Below, one piece after another: positions 23,949 through 35,643 of a DNA stretch of 64,000 bases. The stretch is from Phymorhynchus buccinoides (Eukaryota > Mollusca > Gastropoda > Neogastropoda > Raphitomidae). The notes beneath the pieces were generated by a model. That model was given only the letters and a program-made list of their open reading frames with translations. It made no database searches and was not told the origin of the DNA. The position numbers and the translations under genes are program-made. Position 1 is the first letter of the stretch, and each line of letters starts with the position of its first letter. Location of the stretch: assembly GCA_017654935.2 (NCBI GenBank), contig CM065690.1, positions 27,828,030-27,892,029 of the forward strand, given 5' to 3'.

Positions 23949-24966
23949 TTGATGCATATTAGGTGACAGAAATCCTTCTCGTGTTAATGCACACAGATTA
24001 GGTGACAGAAATCCTTCTCGTGTTAATGCACACAGATTAGGTGACAGAAATCCTTCTCGTGTCAATGCACACAGATTAGGTGACAGAAATCCTTCTCGTG
24101 TCAATGCACACAGATTAGGTGACAGAAATCCTTCTCGTGTCAATGCACACAGATTAGGTGACAGAAATCCTTCTCGTGTCAATGCACACAGATTAGGTGA
24201 CAGAAATCCTTCTCGTGTCAATGCACACATATTAGGTGACAGAAATCCTTCTCGTGTCAATGCACACATATTAGGTGACAGAAATCCTTCTCGTGTTAAT
24301 GCACACAGATTAGGTGACAGAAATCCTTCTCGTGTTAATGCACACATATTAGGTGACAGAAATCCTTCTCGTGTCAATGCACACATATTAGGTGACAGAA
24401 ATCCTTCTCGTGTTAATGCACACATATTAGGTGACAGAAATCCTTCTCGTGTCAATGCACACATATTAGGTGACAGAAATCCTTCTCGTGTCAATGCACA
24501 CATATTAGGTGACAGAAATCCTTCTCGTGTTAATTACACATATCAGGTGACAGAAATCCTTCTCGTGTTAATGTACACAGATTAGGTGACAGAAATCCTT
24601 CTCGTGTCAATGCACACATATTAGGTGACAGAAATCCTTCTCGTGTTAATGCACACATATTAGGTGACAGAAATCCTTCTCGTGTCAATGCACACAGATT
24701 AGGTGACAGAAATCCTTCTCGTGTCAATGCACACATATTAGGTGACAGAAATCCTTCTCGTGTTAATGCACACATATTAGGTGACAGAAATCCTTCTCGT
24801 GTCAATGCACACATATTAGGTGACAGAAATCCTTCTCGTGTTAATGCACACATATTAGGTGACAGAAATCCTTCTCGTGTCAATGCACACATATTAGGTG
24901 ACAGAAATCCTTCTCGTGTCAATGCACACATATTAGGTGACAGAAATCCTTCTCGTGTTAATGTCT
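23949..24966. repeat. 39-bp minisatellite, ~26 copies
   Basis: The unit contains TTAGGTGACAGAAATCCTTC then TCGTGT(T/C)AATGCACACA(G/T)A. Two diallelic positions alternate among units. One imperfect join is at 24532-24545. Because 39 is a multiple of three, the - strand stays open (a repeated CALTREGFLSPNM). It is intergenic. Confidence 0.95.
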
Positions 24967-25658
24967 GTGCATTATCTTCAACAGCAGAATTAGTATAGAT
25001 TTGTGTAGATGTTACTTTTACAAAAAAAAGATTAAAATCAATGACAAAAACCATATCTTGTTGAAATTCTGATTCAGATGTTTTTGTAGTTTGTTTATTT
25101 ATTTAGACCTAATCATGACCAACCCCCTGTTGTAAAGCACTTCCTTATGTAATTACATGATGAAACCATTTAATGCATTATTTTGTTGTTACACATGTAT
25201 TATCATTGTCATCATACTATTATGATTATTGTGTATGTATGTGTGCATGTGCGTGAAAACCCCCCACCCATGTACAGTTTTGCAGTAATTTCCAGAAAAT
25301 GAAACCAGCATTTTAAACATCAAGATTTCAATATTGATTCTGTTGTACATTGCCAGTACTTAACATGATGTTGGGTTTATACATGTCTTCAGTTCTGGTC
25401 GGATAAACTGGGTTTAAAACACGCATGAAAATATGTGTGGTGTTGTGGTGGGTCAGAATATTTTATACACAAAGCAGAATTATGATTATTTTTGTAAACA
25501 ATTTTTTTTATAGAAAAGAATGAATCATTGTTGGATTTGTAATTCATATCATGTAAACATGGTTTACTGTGCAATTCAGTCTTTAATTCATTGCGGTGTA
25601 CTTACCTGTCATATGCACTGAATGCATGATTTTGTGCTGTGTTATGTATAGCTGTTAA

Positions 25659-25716
25659 CCCCTTGGCTGCCACATAATGAATCACATTTCTCAAATTTTA
25701 TCCAGCAGTCAAGGGG
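25659..25716. mobile_element. Tiny TTAA-flanked palindromic element, 58 bp
   Basis: TTAA at 25655-25658 and 25717-25720. The ends are CCCCTTGGCTGCCA and a complementary AGTCAAGGGG. Duplicated with its surroundings at 26187-26244. Confidence 0.55.
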
Positions 25717-26186
25717 TTAATAGATTGTAGTATGCGTCTGTTAATATGTAATGCATAGAATGATGGCTGCACTGCACCAAAAACTTAAATGTCTCCGATC
25801 ATGTTCCAGAACTGTCGGTACTGTTGGATATTTGTCTAGATCGAATCATGCTGTACATATTTTAAATGTGATGCTTGGTGATGCACTATGAAATATGGAA
25901 ATGCTTGGTGTGTGTGTGTGTTTTCAGTGTGCATGAAAGCTTGGTGATGTATTTTTTGGCAAAGCTTGCAGGGTCAAAAGCTGTTGCCCGTTATGGCCGT
26001 AGATGGGCGCCGTCTCATTTTCATAAAATATTGCACGCACACGCACCGTATCAGTTTTAGAACTGGCTCCGAAAATGCTACTCTTATACTCTGCTTTTTG
26101 TTGTTGTTGAGCTATTACTTTTCTGCCTTTGTGGCAGTTGAATATATGAACAGCAGTTTTAATTAACTGGCATGTATAGCTGTTAA

Positions 26187-26244
26187 TCCCTTGGCTGCCA
26201 CATAATGAATCACATTTCTCAAATTTTGTCCAGCTATCAAGGGG
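26187..26244. mobile_element. Second copy of the tiny TTAA-flanked element
   Basis: TTAA at 26183-26186 and 26245-26248. It arose through the ~0.53-kb tandem duplication rather than a separate insertion, because the flanks match those of 25659-25716. Confidence 0.55.
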
Positions 26245-26784
26245 TTAATAGATTGTAGTATGCGTCTGTTAATATATAATGCATAGAATGATAGCTGCAC
26301 TGCACCGACAACTTAAATGTCTCTTAATATATAATGTATAGAATGATAGCTGCACTGCACCGAAAACTTAAATGTCTCTTAATATATAATGTATAGAATG
26401 ATAGCTGCACTGCACCGAAAACTTAAATGTCTCTTAATATATAATGTATAGAATGATAGCTGTACTGCACCGAAAACTTAAATGTCTCCGATCATGTCCC
26501 AGAACTGTTGGTACTGTTGGATATTTGTCTAGATCGAACCATGCTGTACATATTTTAAATGTGATGCTTGGTGATGCACTATGAAATATGGAAATGCTTG
26601 GTGTGTGTGTGTGTGTTTTCAGTGTGCATGAAAGCTTGGTGATGTATTTTTTTGCAAAGCTTGCAGGGTCAAAAGCTGTTGCCTGTTATGGCTGTAGATG
26701 TGCGCCGTCTCATTTTCATAAAATATTGCACGCACACGCACCGTATCAGTTTTAGAACTGGCTCCGAAAATGCTACTCTTAATA

Positions 26785-27039
26785 CAGTGGAACCTCCCTT
26801 ATAAGACCTTCAAAAATAATCCTAAATGAGATCTTATAAGGTAGGGTTTTTATAAGGGAGGTAGTTTTAATACTTACAACGAAGAGCAATGTCTCGGAGA
26901 AATTAATTAATGTAATTATTTAAGTCTAATATCACCATTGTTGTGAACAGACTTTAAATTAAATCAATCAAATCGGAGAAATAGGTCTTATGTGGGAGGG
27001 AGTCTTATAATGGGAGGTCTTATCAGGGAGGTTCCACTG
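26785..27039. mobile_element. Pogo-like MITE copy 2, inside a tandem duplication, 255 bp
   Basis: The same CAGTGGAACCTCCCTTATAA ends, flanked by TA. The first copy of the surrounding ~0.53-kb duplication lacks the element at about 26080, which gives the empty site. Confidence 0.85.
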
Positions 27040-27151
27040 TACTCTGCTTTTTGTTGTTGTTGAGCTATTACTTTTCCGCCTCTGTGGCAGTTGAATATGA
27101 ACAGCAGTTTTAATTAACTGGCATGTCTGTTTTATTTGCATAATATGCCTC

Positions 27152-28118
27152 GGGTATGCCATCACTAGATGAAAGAAATGAGAACATAGAAGTTGTACAT
27201 GCTGTTACTTCTCTTAAGCATGAAGGAAACTATGCCATCACTAGATGAAAGAAATGAGAACATAGAAGTTGTACATGCTGTTGCTTCTCTTAAGCATGAA
27301 GGAAACTATGCCATCACTAGATGAAAGAAATGAGAACATAGAAGTTGTACATGCTGTTGCCTCTTAAGCATGAAGGAAACTATGCCATCACTAGATGAAA
27401 GAAATGAGAACATAGAAGTTGTACATGCTGTTGCTTCTCTTAAGCATGAAGGAAACTATGCCATCACTAGATGAAAGAAATGAGAACATAGAAGTTGTAC
27501 ATGCTGTTGCTTCTCTTAAGCATGAAGGAAACTATGCCATCACTAGATGAAAGAAATGAGAACATAGAAGTTGTACATGCTGTTGCTTCTCTTAAGCATG
27601 AAGGAAACTATGCCATCACTAGATGAAAGAAATGAGAACATAGAAGTTGTACATGCTGTTGCTTCTCTTAAGCATGAAGGAAACTATGCCATCACTAGAT
27701 GAAAGAAATGAGAACATAGAAGTTGTACATGCTGTTGCTTCTCTTAAGCATGAAGGAAACTATGCCATCACTAGATGAAAGAAATGAGAACATAGAAGTT
27801 GTACATGCTGTTGCTTCTCTTAAGCATGAAGGAAACTATGCCATCACTAGATGAAAGAAATGAGAACATAGAAGTTGTACATGCTGTTGCTTCTCTTAAG
27901 CATGAAGGAAACTATGCCATCACTAGATGAAAGAAATGAGAACATAGAAGTTGTACATGCTGTTGCTTCTCTTAAGCATGAAGGAAACTATGCCATCACT
28001 AGATGAAAGAAATGAGAACATAGAAGTTGTACATGCTGTTGCTTCTCTTAAGCATGAAGGAAACTATGCCATCACTAGATGAAAGAAATGAGAACATAGA
28101 AGTTGTACATGCTGTTGA
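27152..28118. repeat. 76-bp tandem array, ~13 copies
   Basis: The unit contains TGCCATCACTAGATGAAAGA, GTACATGCTGTTGCTTCTCT and TAAGCATGAAGGAAAC. Units are almost identical; one unit near 27354 is short by a few bases. There are no spacers, so this is not a CRISPR. Confidence 0.95.
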
Positions 28119-28185
28119 AGGAAACTCCCGCAAAGCCTTTTTTCTCTCCAAAGATTAAATATGAAGATTGTTGCCGCACCAGATT

Positions 28186-28625
28186 ACTGTATTTTACAGA
28201 CTACGAGGCGCACCTGATTAGATAAGGAACGCACTGTTGCCCCCATGAAGGAAATATGCCATCACACAAAAGTTGTACATCAGTTGCTTCTTTTGTTACT
28301 ATATTTTCTTACTATTTTAGCATGAAGGAAACTAGTCATATTATAAGGGCGCATAGAAGTTGGGGCTTCTCTTAAGCATCAGTCTGGGAAAAAAAGTATC
28401 GCCTTTTAGTCAGAAAAATATGGTATAGAAGTTGTACATGCCCCCCCCCCATAGAAGTTGTACATGCTGTTGCTTCTCTTTTATGCCACACAAAATTAAG
28501 ATTTTGTTATTAAATATATTGTTAGATTTGTATTTTTTTTTACTATATTATCAGTCACATTATAAGGAGCAGGGGTCTCGGTCTAGGAAAAAAAGTATCG
28601 CCTTGTAGTCAGTAAAATACTGTAG
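28186..28625. mobile_element. Degenerate GGACTATAAGGCG MITEs mixed with array debris
   Basis: One left end at 28186 (CTGTATTTTACAGACTACGA) and two right ends, near 28432 and 28624 (TCGCCTTGTAGTCAGTAAAA). Fragments of the neighbouring 76-bp repeat (GAAGTTGTACATGC) are interspersed. Confidence 0.5.
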
Positions 28626-28867
28626 AAAGGCTTAAACCAACAACAAAAAATCGCAGATCTGCAGAGGACAATCAAAACATCATTCAAAGAAAATTGCATG
28701 AAGAGCTGCAGAGGTTTGGAGGTTTGTTTTCTTGTTAACATTCTGATCCTTTCACTGACCATTAGGAAATAAATGTATGTCTTGGACTTGTAACCTGTTC
28801 TTTCTTTCATAATTGTTTGTACAACCATCAGCCAGGCCTGATCTGTAAAGCATGAGCTGTTCACTCT

Positions 28868-28921
28868 GCGTGTGTGTGTGTGTGTGTGTGTGAGAGAAAG
28901 AGAGAGAGAGAGAGAGAGAGT
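28868..28921. repeat. Compound (GT)n(GA)n microsatellite
   Basis: About 24 bp of GT followed directly by AGAGAG for about 28 bp. Confidence 0.95.
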
Positions 28922-29221
28922 TGTGCATGAAAAAATGTTAGATATTCTTGGCATTACAAATCAAACAGCATTACTCCATTCATGGGTGCAACCATTTCAG
29001 TCTTACACTGATTTCAGTTTTGTCCATTTTTACCAAACAGATTCAGGTATTTTTTGTGTTTTTTAATTCATCCAAGAATAAAAGGACTAGAAATCGACTA
29101 CAAGCGATTTGGGGCATTTTGAACTTGGTTGTTCTATCCTGGAAGTCTTTCTCTGGGAATCTTGAAAACAACATGATGCCACAGGCAAAGGCAATGTCAT
29201 CATTTGACAGGGCTTATTGGA

Positions 29222-30075
29222 CTCAAACTGTCTGTCCATCATTGTAACTGTCTGTCTCAGTGACTGTCTGTCTTATTATCTCTCTCTAGCATTGTCACTC
29301 AAACTGTCTGTCCATCATTGTAACTGTCTGTCTGTCTCTTATTATCTCTCTCTCTCTTGTGTTGCCAGACTCAAGCTGTCTCTGTCCATCACTGTAACTC
29401 TGATTATCTCTCTCTCTCTTGTGTTGCCAGACTCAAGCTGTCTCTGTCCATCATTGTAACTGTCTGTCTCAGTGTCTGCCTTATCTCTCTCTTCTGTTGC
29501 CAGACTCAAACTCTCTGTCCACCATTGTAACTGTCTGTCTCTGTCTGCCTTCTCTCTCTCTCTCTCTTCTGTTGCCAGACTCAAACTCTCTGTCCACCAT
29601 TGTAACTGTCTGTCTCAGTGTCTGCCTTCTCTCTCTCTTCTGTTGCCAGACTCAAACTCTCTGTCCACCATTGCAACTGTCTGTCTCAGTGTCTGCCCTC
29701 TCTCTCTCTCTTGTGTTGCCAGACTCAAACTCTCTGTCCACCATTGTAACTGTCTGTCTCAGTGTCTGCCTTATCTCTCTCTCTCTCTTGTGTTGCCAGA
29801 CTCAAACTCTCTGTCCACCATTGTAACTGTCTGTCTCAGTGTCTGTCTTATTATCTCTTGTGTTGCCAGACTCAAACTCTCTGTCCACCATTGTAACTGT
29901 CTGTTTCAGATAGTCTGTCTTATTATATCTCTCTTACGTTGCCAGACTCAAACTGTCTCTGTCCATCATTGTAACTGTTTCAGACAGTCTGTCTTATTAT
30001 CTCTCTCTCTCTTGCGTTGCCAGACTCAAACTGTCTGTCCATCATTGTAACTGTCTGTCTCAGTGCCTGTCTGTC
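29222..30075. repeat. CT-rich ~70-78 bp tandem array, ~11 copies
   Basis: The unit core is GTTGCCAGACTCAAACTCTC, TGTCCACCATTGTAACTGTC and TGTCTCAGTG, followed by a variable (CT)n. Confidence 0.9.
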
Positions 30076-30237
30076 TTATAGCATAGCATAAATGGCACTA
30101 TAGGCCATTTTGTTTGAGCCTTTTGCCCTCTAAATGTTTTTGATAGGTTATGCTTCATTCACTGATGACTACTAAGGCATCTGTGTTTTATTTTTTTAAA
30201 TCTGTATATTAACTGAATACATTATTATCTCTTGCGT

Positions 30238-30500
30238 TACCCCCCTGAATCGTCCAACGGGGCTCTGCCCCAGTACCCACCTGGGCCCTAGGCATCCCCT
30301 GGATCCCTGCCTTTCAGGGACGGTATTCACGTTGAGATAGCATGAGACTTAGCATTATGCTAACTTAGAAGCTCTTCCAATGTCCTATAGGATTTAATAG
30401 GACTTTTGGAAGAGCTTCTAAGTTAGCATCATGCTAAGTCTCATGCTATCTCGACATGAATACCGTCCCAGATTTTTATCATTTTGTGGAGTTGTACCCT
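30238..30500. repeat. GC-rich relic interrupted by the hairpin MITE
   Basis: 30238-30317 (CCCCTGAATCGTCCAACGGG..GCCTTTCAG) and 30469-30500 (CAGATTTTTATC..TTGTACCC) together match the layout of 21706-21842. Confidence 0.5.
30318..30468. mobile_element. Near-perfect hairpin MITE, 151 bp
   Basis: Arms of about 65 bp begin GGACGGTATTCACGTTGAGA and end with the complement. The spacer is about 25 bp. Flanked by CAG on both sides. It is inserted in a relic related to 21706-21842, whose matching junction reads CTTTCAG without an insert. Confidence 0.78.
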
Positions 30501-30954
30501 CTTACTGCGTTCCCTTCCCCCTTTTAAGCACAAAATTGACAGTGTTGTCTGCATATTGAATGTTCTATTTCTATGTAACTCAATTTGCTGATAGAATTTT
30601 TTTAAAGAGTATTGTGTATTGTGAGGTTGGTACCACAGCTTTGATGTATGTGAACATCTGGGCTATGAGGGCTTGTCATGTCATGTTTTGGCTTGGTGAG
30701 TTTTTTATGAATTTTTTTTGTGACCTGTGAATTAAAAACAATTGTTTTAGTATGATGGTTACCATATTAGATGCACATAATGAAATGTTTGGATGAATTA
30801 GAATATTACTGCCTTGTGTCAAAATCAAGGTAGATATCGGTCGGATGTCTGTAACAAATGCTCATTAAATGTAATTACAAAGTTCGACTATGATCTCATC
30901 CTGATTTCTGTCCGCTTATTGTCTAGGGACTTTAGATCAAGATGGTGTATGTTT

Positions 30955-31515
30955 AGTAGTAGTAGTAGTAGATAGGGACAACACAAGCTGTTAAGCTTTT
31001 TAGATAGTCCCATCTTTATAATCAGTGTTATGTCAAATACTGGTCAAGGTTTTGCGGTCAAAATTTTCCTACGATTACTCGTCAAAGCATCTAAATAGGA
31101 TTAAATAAATTGGAGATCTATCGAGACGATTTTTGAATAAGTTAGTATTGGGTGCACATTTTAGTTTGTTAGGTAAATCATTCCAGGAGTTAGCAACTCT
31201 ATTGCTGAAGCAATTTTTTCTGATATTAGTGTTGAAACGTTTAATAAAGACCTTGCCATAAGGGTTTCTAGTCAAATTGTATTGTGGTGCGCTAAAAAAT
31301 GTATCCCATGATAGATCGACATGACCATTAAATATCTTATACGCTTCAATCAGATCTCCTCTAGTTCTCCTGCCTTTCAGTGAATGCAAATTTAGGTACA
31401 CCAGTCTTTCTTCATAACTCATATCTTTGCACTCTTTCACAAGTCTAAACTTGTGAAAGAGTTTGGTACAAACACTGTATTTTTGTGGTAAACAGATCAC
31501 TTTCAGACACATCAT
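30955..31515 (-). pseudogene. 5'-truncated LINE fragment (CR1/Jockey-like C-terminus)
   Basis: The 146-codon open frame on the - strand includes YEERLVYLNLHSLKGRRTRG, then DLIEAYKIFNG, NCFSNRVANSWNDLP and FKNRLD. This is the conserved C-terminal stretch of many non-LTR retrotransposon polyproteins. It runs into (CTA)n at about 30957-30970, a plausible tail. It is distinct in sequence from the LINEs at 1-1860 and 16948. Confidence 0.8.
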
Positions 31516-31964
31516 TCGGTGAGGTATTTACATCTTTTTGATTCATTTAGGATACACAATTGTGCAAAACAAAATCTATCTAATTTTGTTTTAGTTAAGA
31601 TTAATTTTTTTTAAATTTTTAATTCTTTCACTACGCTGCATTTTCACAAAATTAGATTGTGTTTTATACGATTCACCCCAGAAGAGAATATTTCTTTTGT
31701 CTTCTGTATTAGGTGAAAGACATAGTCAGCTTTGTAAGAAAGAATCTTTATACGATTATTTTTACATCAAGTCTCCAGAAAGATAGTGTAGATAGGTAAA
31801 ACATTCAGCACCTGTCTATATTTTCTTTTCTGTGGTTCTTGTCTGGTAGATAGATATGTAAATGTGGTTCAGATGATCGCTTCTAGAGGGTGCTGTACAC
31901 CATGTCATGATTGCAGAAATGTCTGTGTCCATTCTTACCTGCCATCCGTGTCTTGGTTGTGAGG

Positions 31965-32990
31965 TAAATAAAACATTGGAGATCTAGATAGTGGATTTTG
32001 GGTGAGAGAAAGAGGTGAGTTAAACCATTGGAGATCTTGACAGTGGATTTGGGCGAGAGAAAGAGGTGAGGTAAATAAAACATTGGAGATCTAGATAGTG
32101 GATTTGGGTGAGAGAAAGAGGTGAGGTAAATAAACCATTGGAGATCTAGATAGTGGATTTGGGTGAGAGAAAGAGGTGAGGTAAATAAACCATTGGAGAT
32201 CTAGATAGTGGATTTGGGTGAGAGAAAGAGGTGAGGTAAATAAACCATTGGAGATCTAGATAGTGGATTTGGGTGAGAGAAAGAGGTGAGTTAAACCATT
32301 GGAGATCTTGACAGTGGATTTGGGAGAGAGAAAGGTGATTTGGGTGAGAGAAAGAGGTGAGGTAAATAAAATTGGAGATCTAGATAGTGGATTTGAGGTG
32401 AGAGAAAGAGTGGATTTGAGGTGAGGTTAAACCATTGGAGATGAGAGAAAGAGGTGAGAACCATTGGAGTGGATTTGGGTGAGAGAAAGAGGTGAGGTAA
32501 ATAAAACCATTGGAGATCTAGATAGTGGATTTTGGTGAGAGAAAGAGGTGAGTTAAACCATTGGAGATCTTGACAGTGGATTTGGGCGAGAGAAAGGTGA
32601 GGTAAATAAAACATTGGAGATCTAGATAGTGGATTTGGGTGAGAGAAAGAGGTGAGATAGTGGATTTGGGTGAGAGAAAGAGGTGAGGTAAATAAACCAT
32701 TGGAGATCTAGATAGTGGATTTGGGTGAGAGAAAGAGGTGAGGTAAATAAACCATTGGAGATCTAGATAGTGGATTTGGGTGAGAGAAAGAGGTGAGGTA
32801 AATAAACCATTGGAGAGAGTGGAGAGAGAAAGAGGTGAGGTAAATAAAACATTGGAGATCTAGATAGTGGATTTGGGTGAGAGAAAGAGTAAATAAACCA
32901 TTGGAGATCTAGATAGTGGATTTGGGTGAGAGAAAGAGGTGAGGTAAATAAACCATTGGAGATCTAGATAGTGGATTTGGGTGAGAGAAA
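31965..32990. repeat. 55-bp tandem array, ~19 copies
   Basis: The unit contains GAGGTAAATAAACCATTGGA, GATCTAGATAGTGGATTTGG and GTGAGAGAAAGAG. The array is disrupted by deletions between 32290 and 32480 and ends in (GA)n at 32990-33010. Confidence 0.92.
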
Positions 32991-32994
32991 GAGA

Positions 32995-34491
32995 GAGAGA
33001 GAGAGAGGGGAGGAAAGTGGGGAAGGGGGCAGAAGAAACCAATTTTACAACACTCTCTCTCGAAAATGAACACTTTTTCAATGCACTTTCACGCACCAAG
33101 ACTTTTTAATTAGCAAAGACCACAAATCTAACATGTGAAGTCTTGAATTACTGCGTCTACATCTGCTTGTACATATTTCTTTTTTTAATTTGAAAAGCCA
33201 CAAATCTTACATTTTACAATATGGTATGTGGAGTCTTAACGTGTCTACACACAGATTATCAAGAAACACGATTAATGCGCCTACACAGCAAAGCAAGACT
33301 GGTGTACCTCAACACTGATTATAAAAGAAACAAGACTGATGTGGCGTGACACACGTTATCAAAGAAGATCAACAAGTCTAAAAATGCTAATAACAAATAT
33401 CTTAAATCCATGGTTTAATAAAAGAAGAGAAACGAAGCAAAGAGCTGAAAACATTAATCAAGCATTAACACTCAACAAGTAAACAAAATTGTACAAAGAC
33501 TCGGAAGACGGAAAAAATCACACTGCAGTTGTAAAAAAAAAAAGGTTTGGTATCAAAAGAATACCTGATAATGAAGAAATGAACGATATGGTTGGGAAAA
33601 AAGTAAAATCAACAATAAGTTGCAATTCAACAAAATAAGCGACTGAAAGACACAAGGACACCACTGAGATTTCAAGTAGCACCCTACTTTTTGTGGACAA
33701 ACTTTCAAAATACAGTATCGTTTCCTCTCCAGTACAAATTGGTATTATTCTAGCACAAACCTCCTCTCCAGTACAAATTGGTATTATTCTAGCACAAACC
33801 TCCTCTGAGCAGATAAATAGTATATATATATCACAATATAAAAACAATGAGCACAAAAATCTATGTTCTATCCTGATCTACATTCTGGGCCTGCAACAAT
33901 CACTATTTCTACAACCATCGCTATAAAAGAAAAATTGTACACTCCAGCACAATAAATACATCGCAAACTATTCACTGCAGTACATTCTTTTTAACTGAAA
34001 GAAAAGACAAGGTTATTCATTAGTTTCAAAAGCCATATTTAATCATAATAACAATCCAAACTTGAGCTATGTAAACAAAGTTTTCCACACTCCCATGTTG
34101 ACTCTTTCAATCAAGTCTTCTGAATATACACACACAAGCACTTTGCTCGGCACTTTCATTTTGATGATCACATTCCAAGTGTAAAAGGCGTTCAAAAAGA
34201 TGTACAAAGCTTACAGTTCAATCTGTCTTCACAGGACCAACCCGTAACAGGAAATAAACCCTGAACAAACCAACCATAACAGGATCAACTTTCATCAGGA
34301 AAACCTCGAACCAATCTTAACCACTGTAAGCTACATGTTCAATTCAACAACAAAAAATGGTGAACAAGACAATCTAGTTTCAGAAACACTCGTAACAGGG
34401 AAATATATCTGGAACACCCCTTCGGCACTTTCATAAGCTTACACTTTCTCTGACTAATCACTGTCAAGGCATAGCTATAAGTACTGCTAAC
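32995..34491. other. Intergenic, nothing recognised
   Basis: A-rich sequence. It contains a two-copy 39-bp repeat (TCCTCTCCAGTACAAATTGG..) at 33726-33804. Confidence 0.45.
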
Positions 34492-34495
34492 TTAA

Positions 34496-34915
34496 CCCTG
34501 TCAACGCCAGCTATTTTTCAGCCAAAACTTTCCATTAAACTTAACTGGGTAAAGATAAGAAAAGATTTTGTCTGCAATATTGAGGATTCCTCTGTGACAT
34601 GCTTAGAATAGGGCCTATCCTGACCTCCCAAAATTAACATAGGGTAATTGGATTACAGATCCTCATTTGATGCCTTTTAGTTTGTTTGTTTGTTTGTCTT
34701 ACTCTGGCTTAAAGACTCCAGGGATCGTCCCAACAGCCGAAGCACTTGAACACTATGGTACAAATGCACCAGCTAGGGATGAGAACATTACGTGTTACCG
34801 TCTTTGGTTACCCCACCATGTGGGCAGCCACACTCCGACTTCGGAGGATATGCCTTTTAGTGACATGGGTGTTAAATCATTGTGGTGCCAAGAGGCGACT
34901 GGCGATGAAAGGGTT
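34496..34915. mobile_element. TTAA-flanked MITE of the CCCTTTCRC family, split by a SINE
   Basis: TTAA at 34492-34495 and 34916-34919. Apart from the 34681-34849 insertion and its duplication it is collinear with 16379-16619. Confidence 0.78.
34681..34849 (-). mobile_element. 168-169 bp SINE-like family, copy 1
   Basis: Flanked by an 11-bp duplication ATGCCTTTTAG (34670-34680, 34850-34860). It is in reverse orientation, with its A/C-rich tail, here (TTTG)n, at the 34681 end. The head carries the palindrome TCCGAAGTCGGA. It is inserted in the MITE 34496-34915. The possible pol III box B (GTTCTCATCCC) is weak, so the SINE label rests on length uniformity, tail and target duplications. Confidence 0.8.
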
Positions 34916-35380
34916 TTAACATTTCTACACATGTGGTACACTAGAAAGAAAATACATGGACTGTCTTGTACCAGCTGATTGTGAAATGCTGTTACATTAG
35001 CAGATTGCTCCTTTCTGATGTTCTTTAAACATAAGTTCTAACATTGTGATATTCTCCAGCAATCATGTTGATGAAAAGAATTCAACTTTCTCTTGTTTAT
35101 TCCTTTTTCAAGATGTTCATTTTGTAACTGTTGAAATTCAAAACTTTTCAACATCTAGCTGTTGCAGTTTTTTTATACATGAAATTGTTTTTGTAGAAAA
35201 CAGCTGGTGAGCTAAGAAAATCAAATGGACATCGCTAACCACATTACTAAAATTTTACAGCAAAAACTAGCCTTCTTTAACTCTTCAAGAGCCATGTATC
35301 TTTTTACGTTCTTGGTTGTCCGTTGTATCTCAACCGACAAGAGGGGGTAATTATTTTTTCGAGTGCACATACGTTGCTTT

Positions 35381-35643
35381 AGCATGGGTGCAAATACACA
35401 AAATGAAAAAAACTGAAAGGCCGGGGTCCAGGGGTAATGTCCCCCTGCAGCTGAAGCAAAAATTGACTTATGAAAGTGTTTTAGTTTGCTTTTTCCATAA
35501 TTTATACAAATGCTTATTTTAAAGTGTTTGAAAAATACAGAAGACATAAAGATCTTGTTTGACAAATTCAAAAAAAAGGAAATTTTCTAGTAAAATTCAA
35601 AAACAGGAAATCCTTGTATAGCAGGAAAAGTTGCACCCATGCT
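35381..35643. mobile_element. Short inverted-repeat element, intergenic copy
   Basis: Perfect 13-bp terminal inverted repeat AGCATGGGTGCAA/TTGCACCCATGCT. The internal sequence matches 18271-18531 in inverted orientation, including a GGCCGGGGTCCAGGGG segment. Confidence 0.7.

Larger units (their letters stand above)
25645..27125. repeat. Tandem duplication of a ~0.53-kb block
   Basis: Copy 1 is about 25645-26170 and copy 2 about 26171-27125. Copy 2 is longer because a 55-bp piece (AATGTATAGAATGATAGCTG...) is repeated three extra times at 26320-26480 and because it holds the pogo-like MITE 26785-27039. Confidence 0.88.

Noticed and set aside
23934..25054. Open frames of 189 and 174 codons encoding a 13-residue repeat
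   Set aside because: The 39-bp unit is a multiple of three without stops. The array is intergenic, has no coding context, and one variable site is a Leu/Met change with no sign of selection.
27152..28118. CRISPR-like direct repeats
   Set aside because: Repeats are contiguous with no unique spacers, in a eukaryotic intergenic region.
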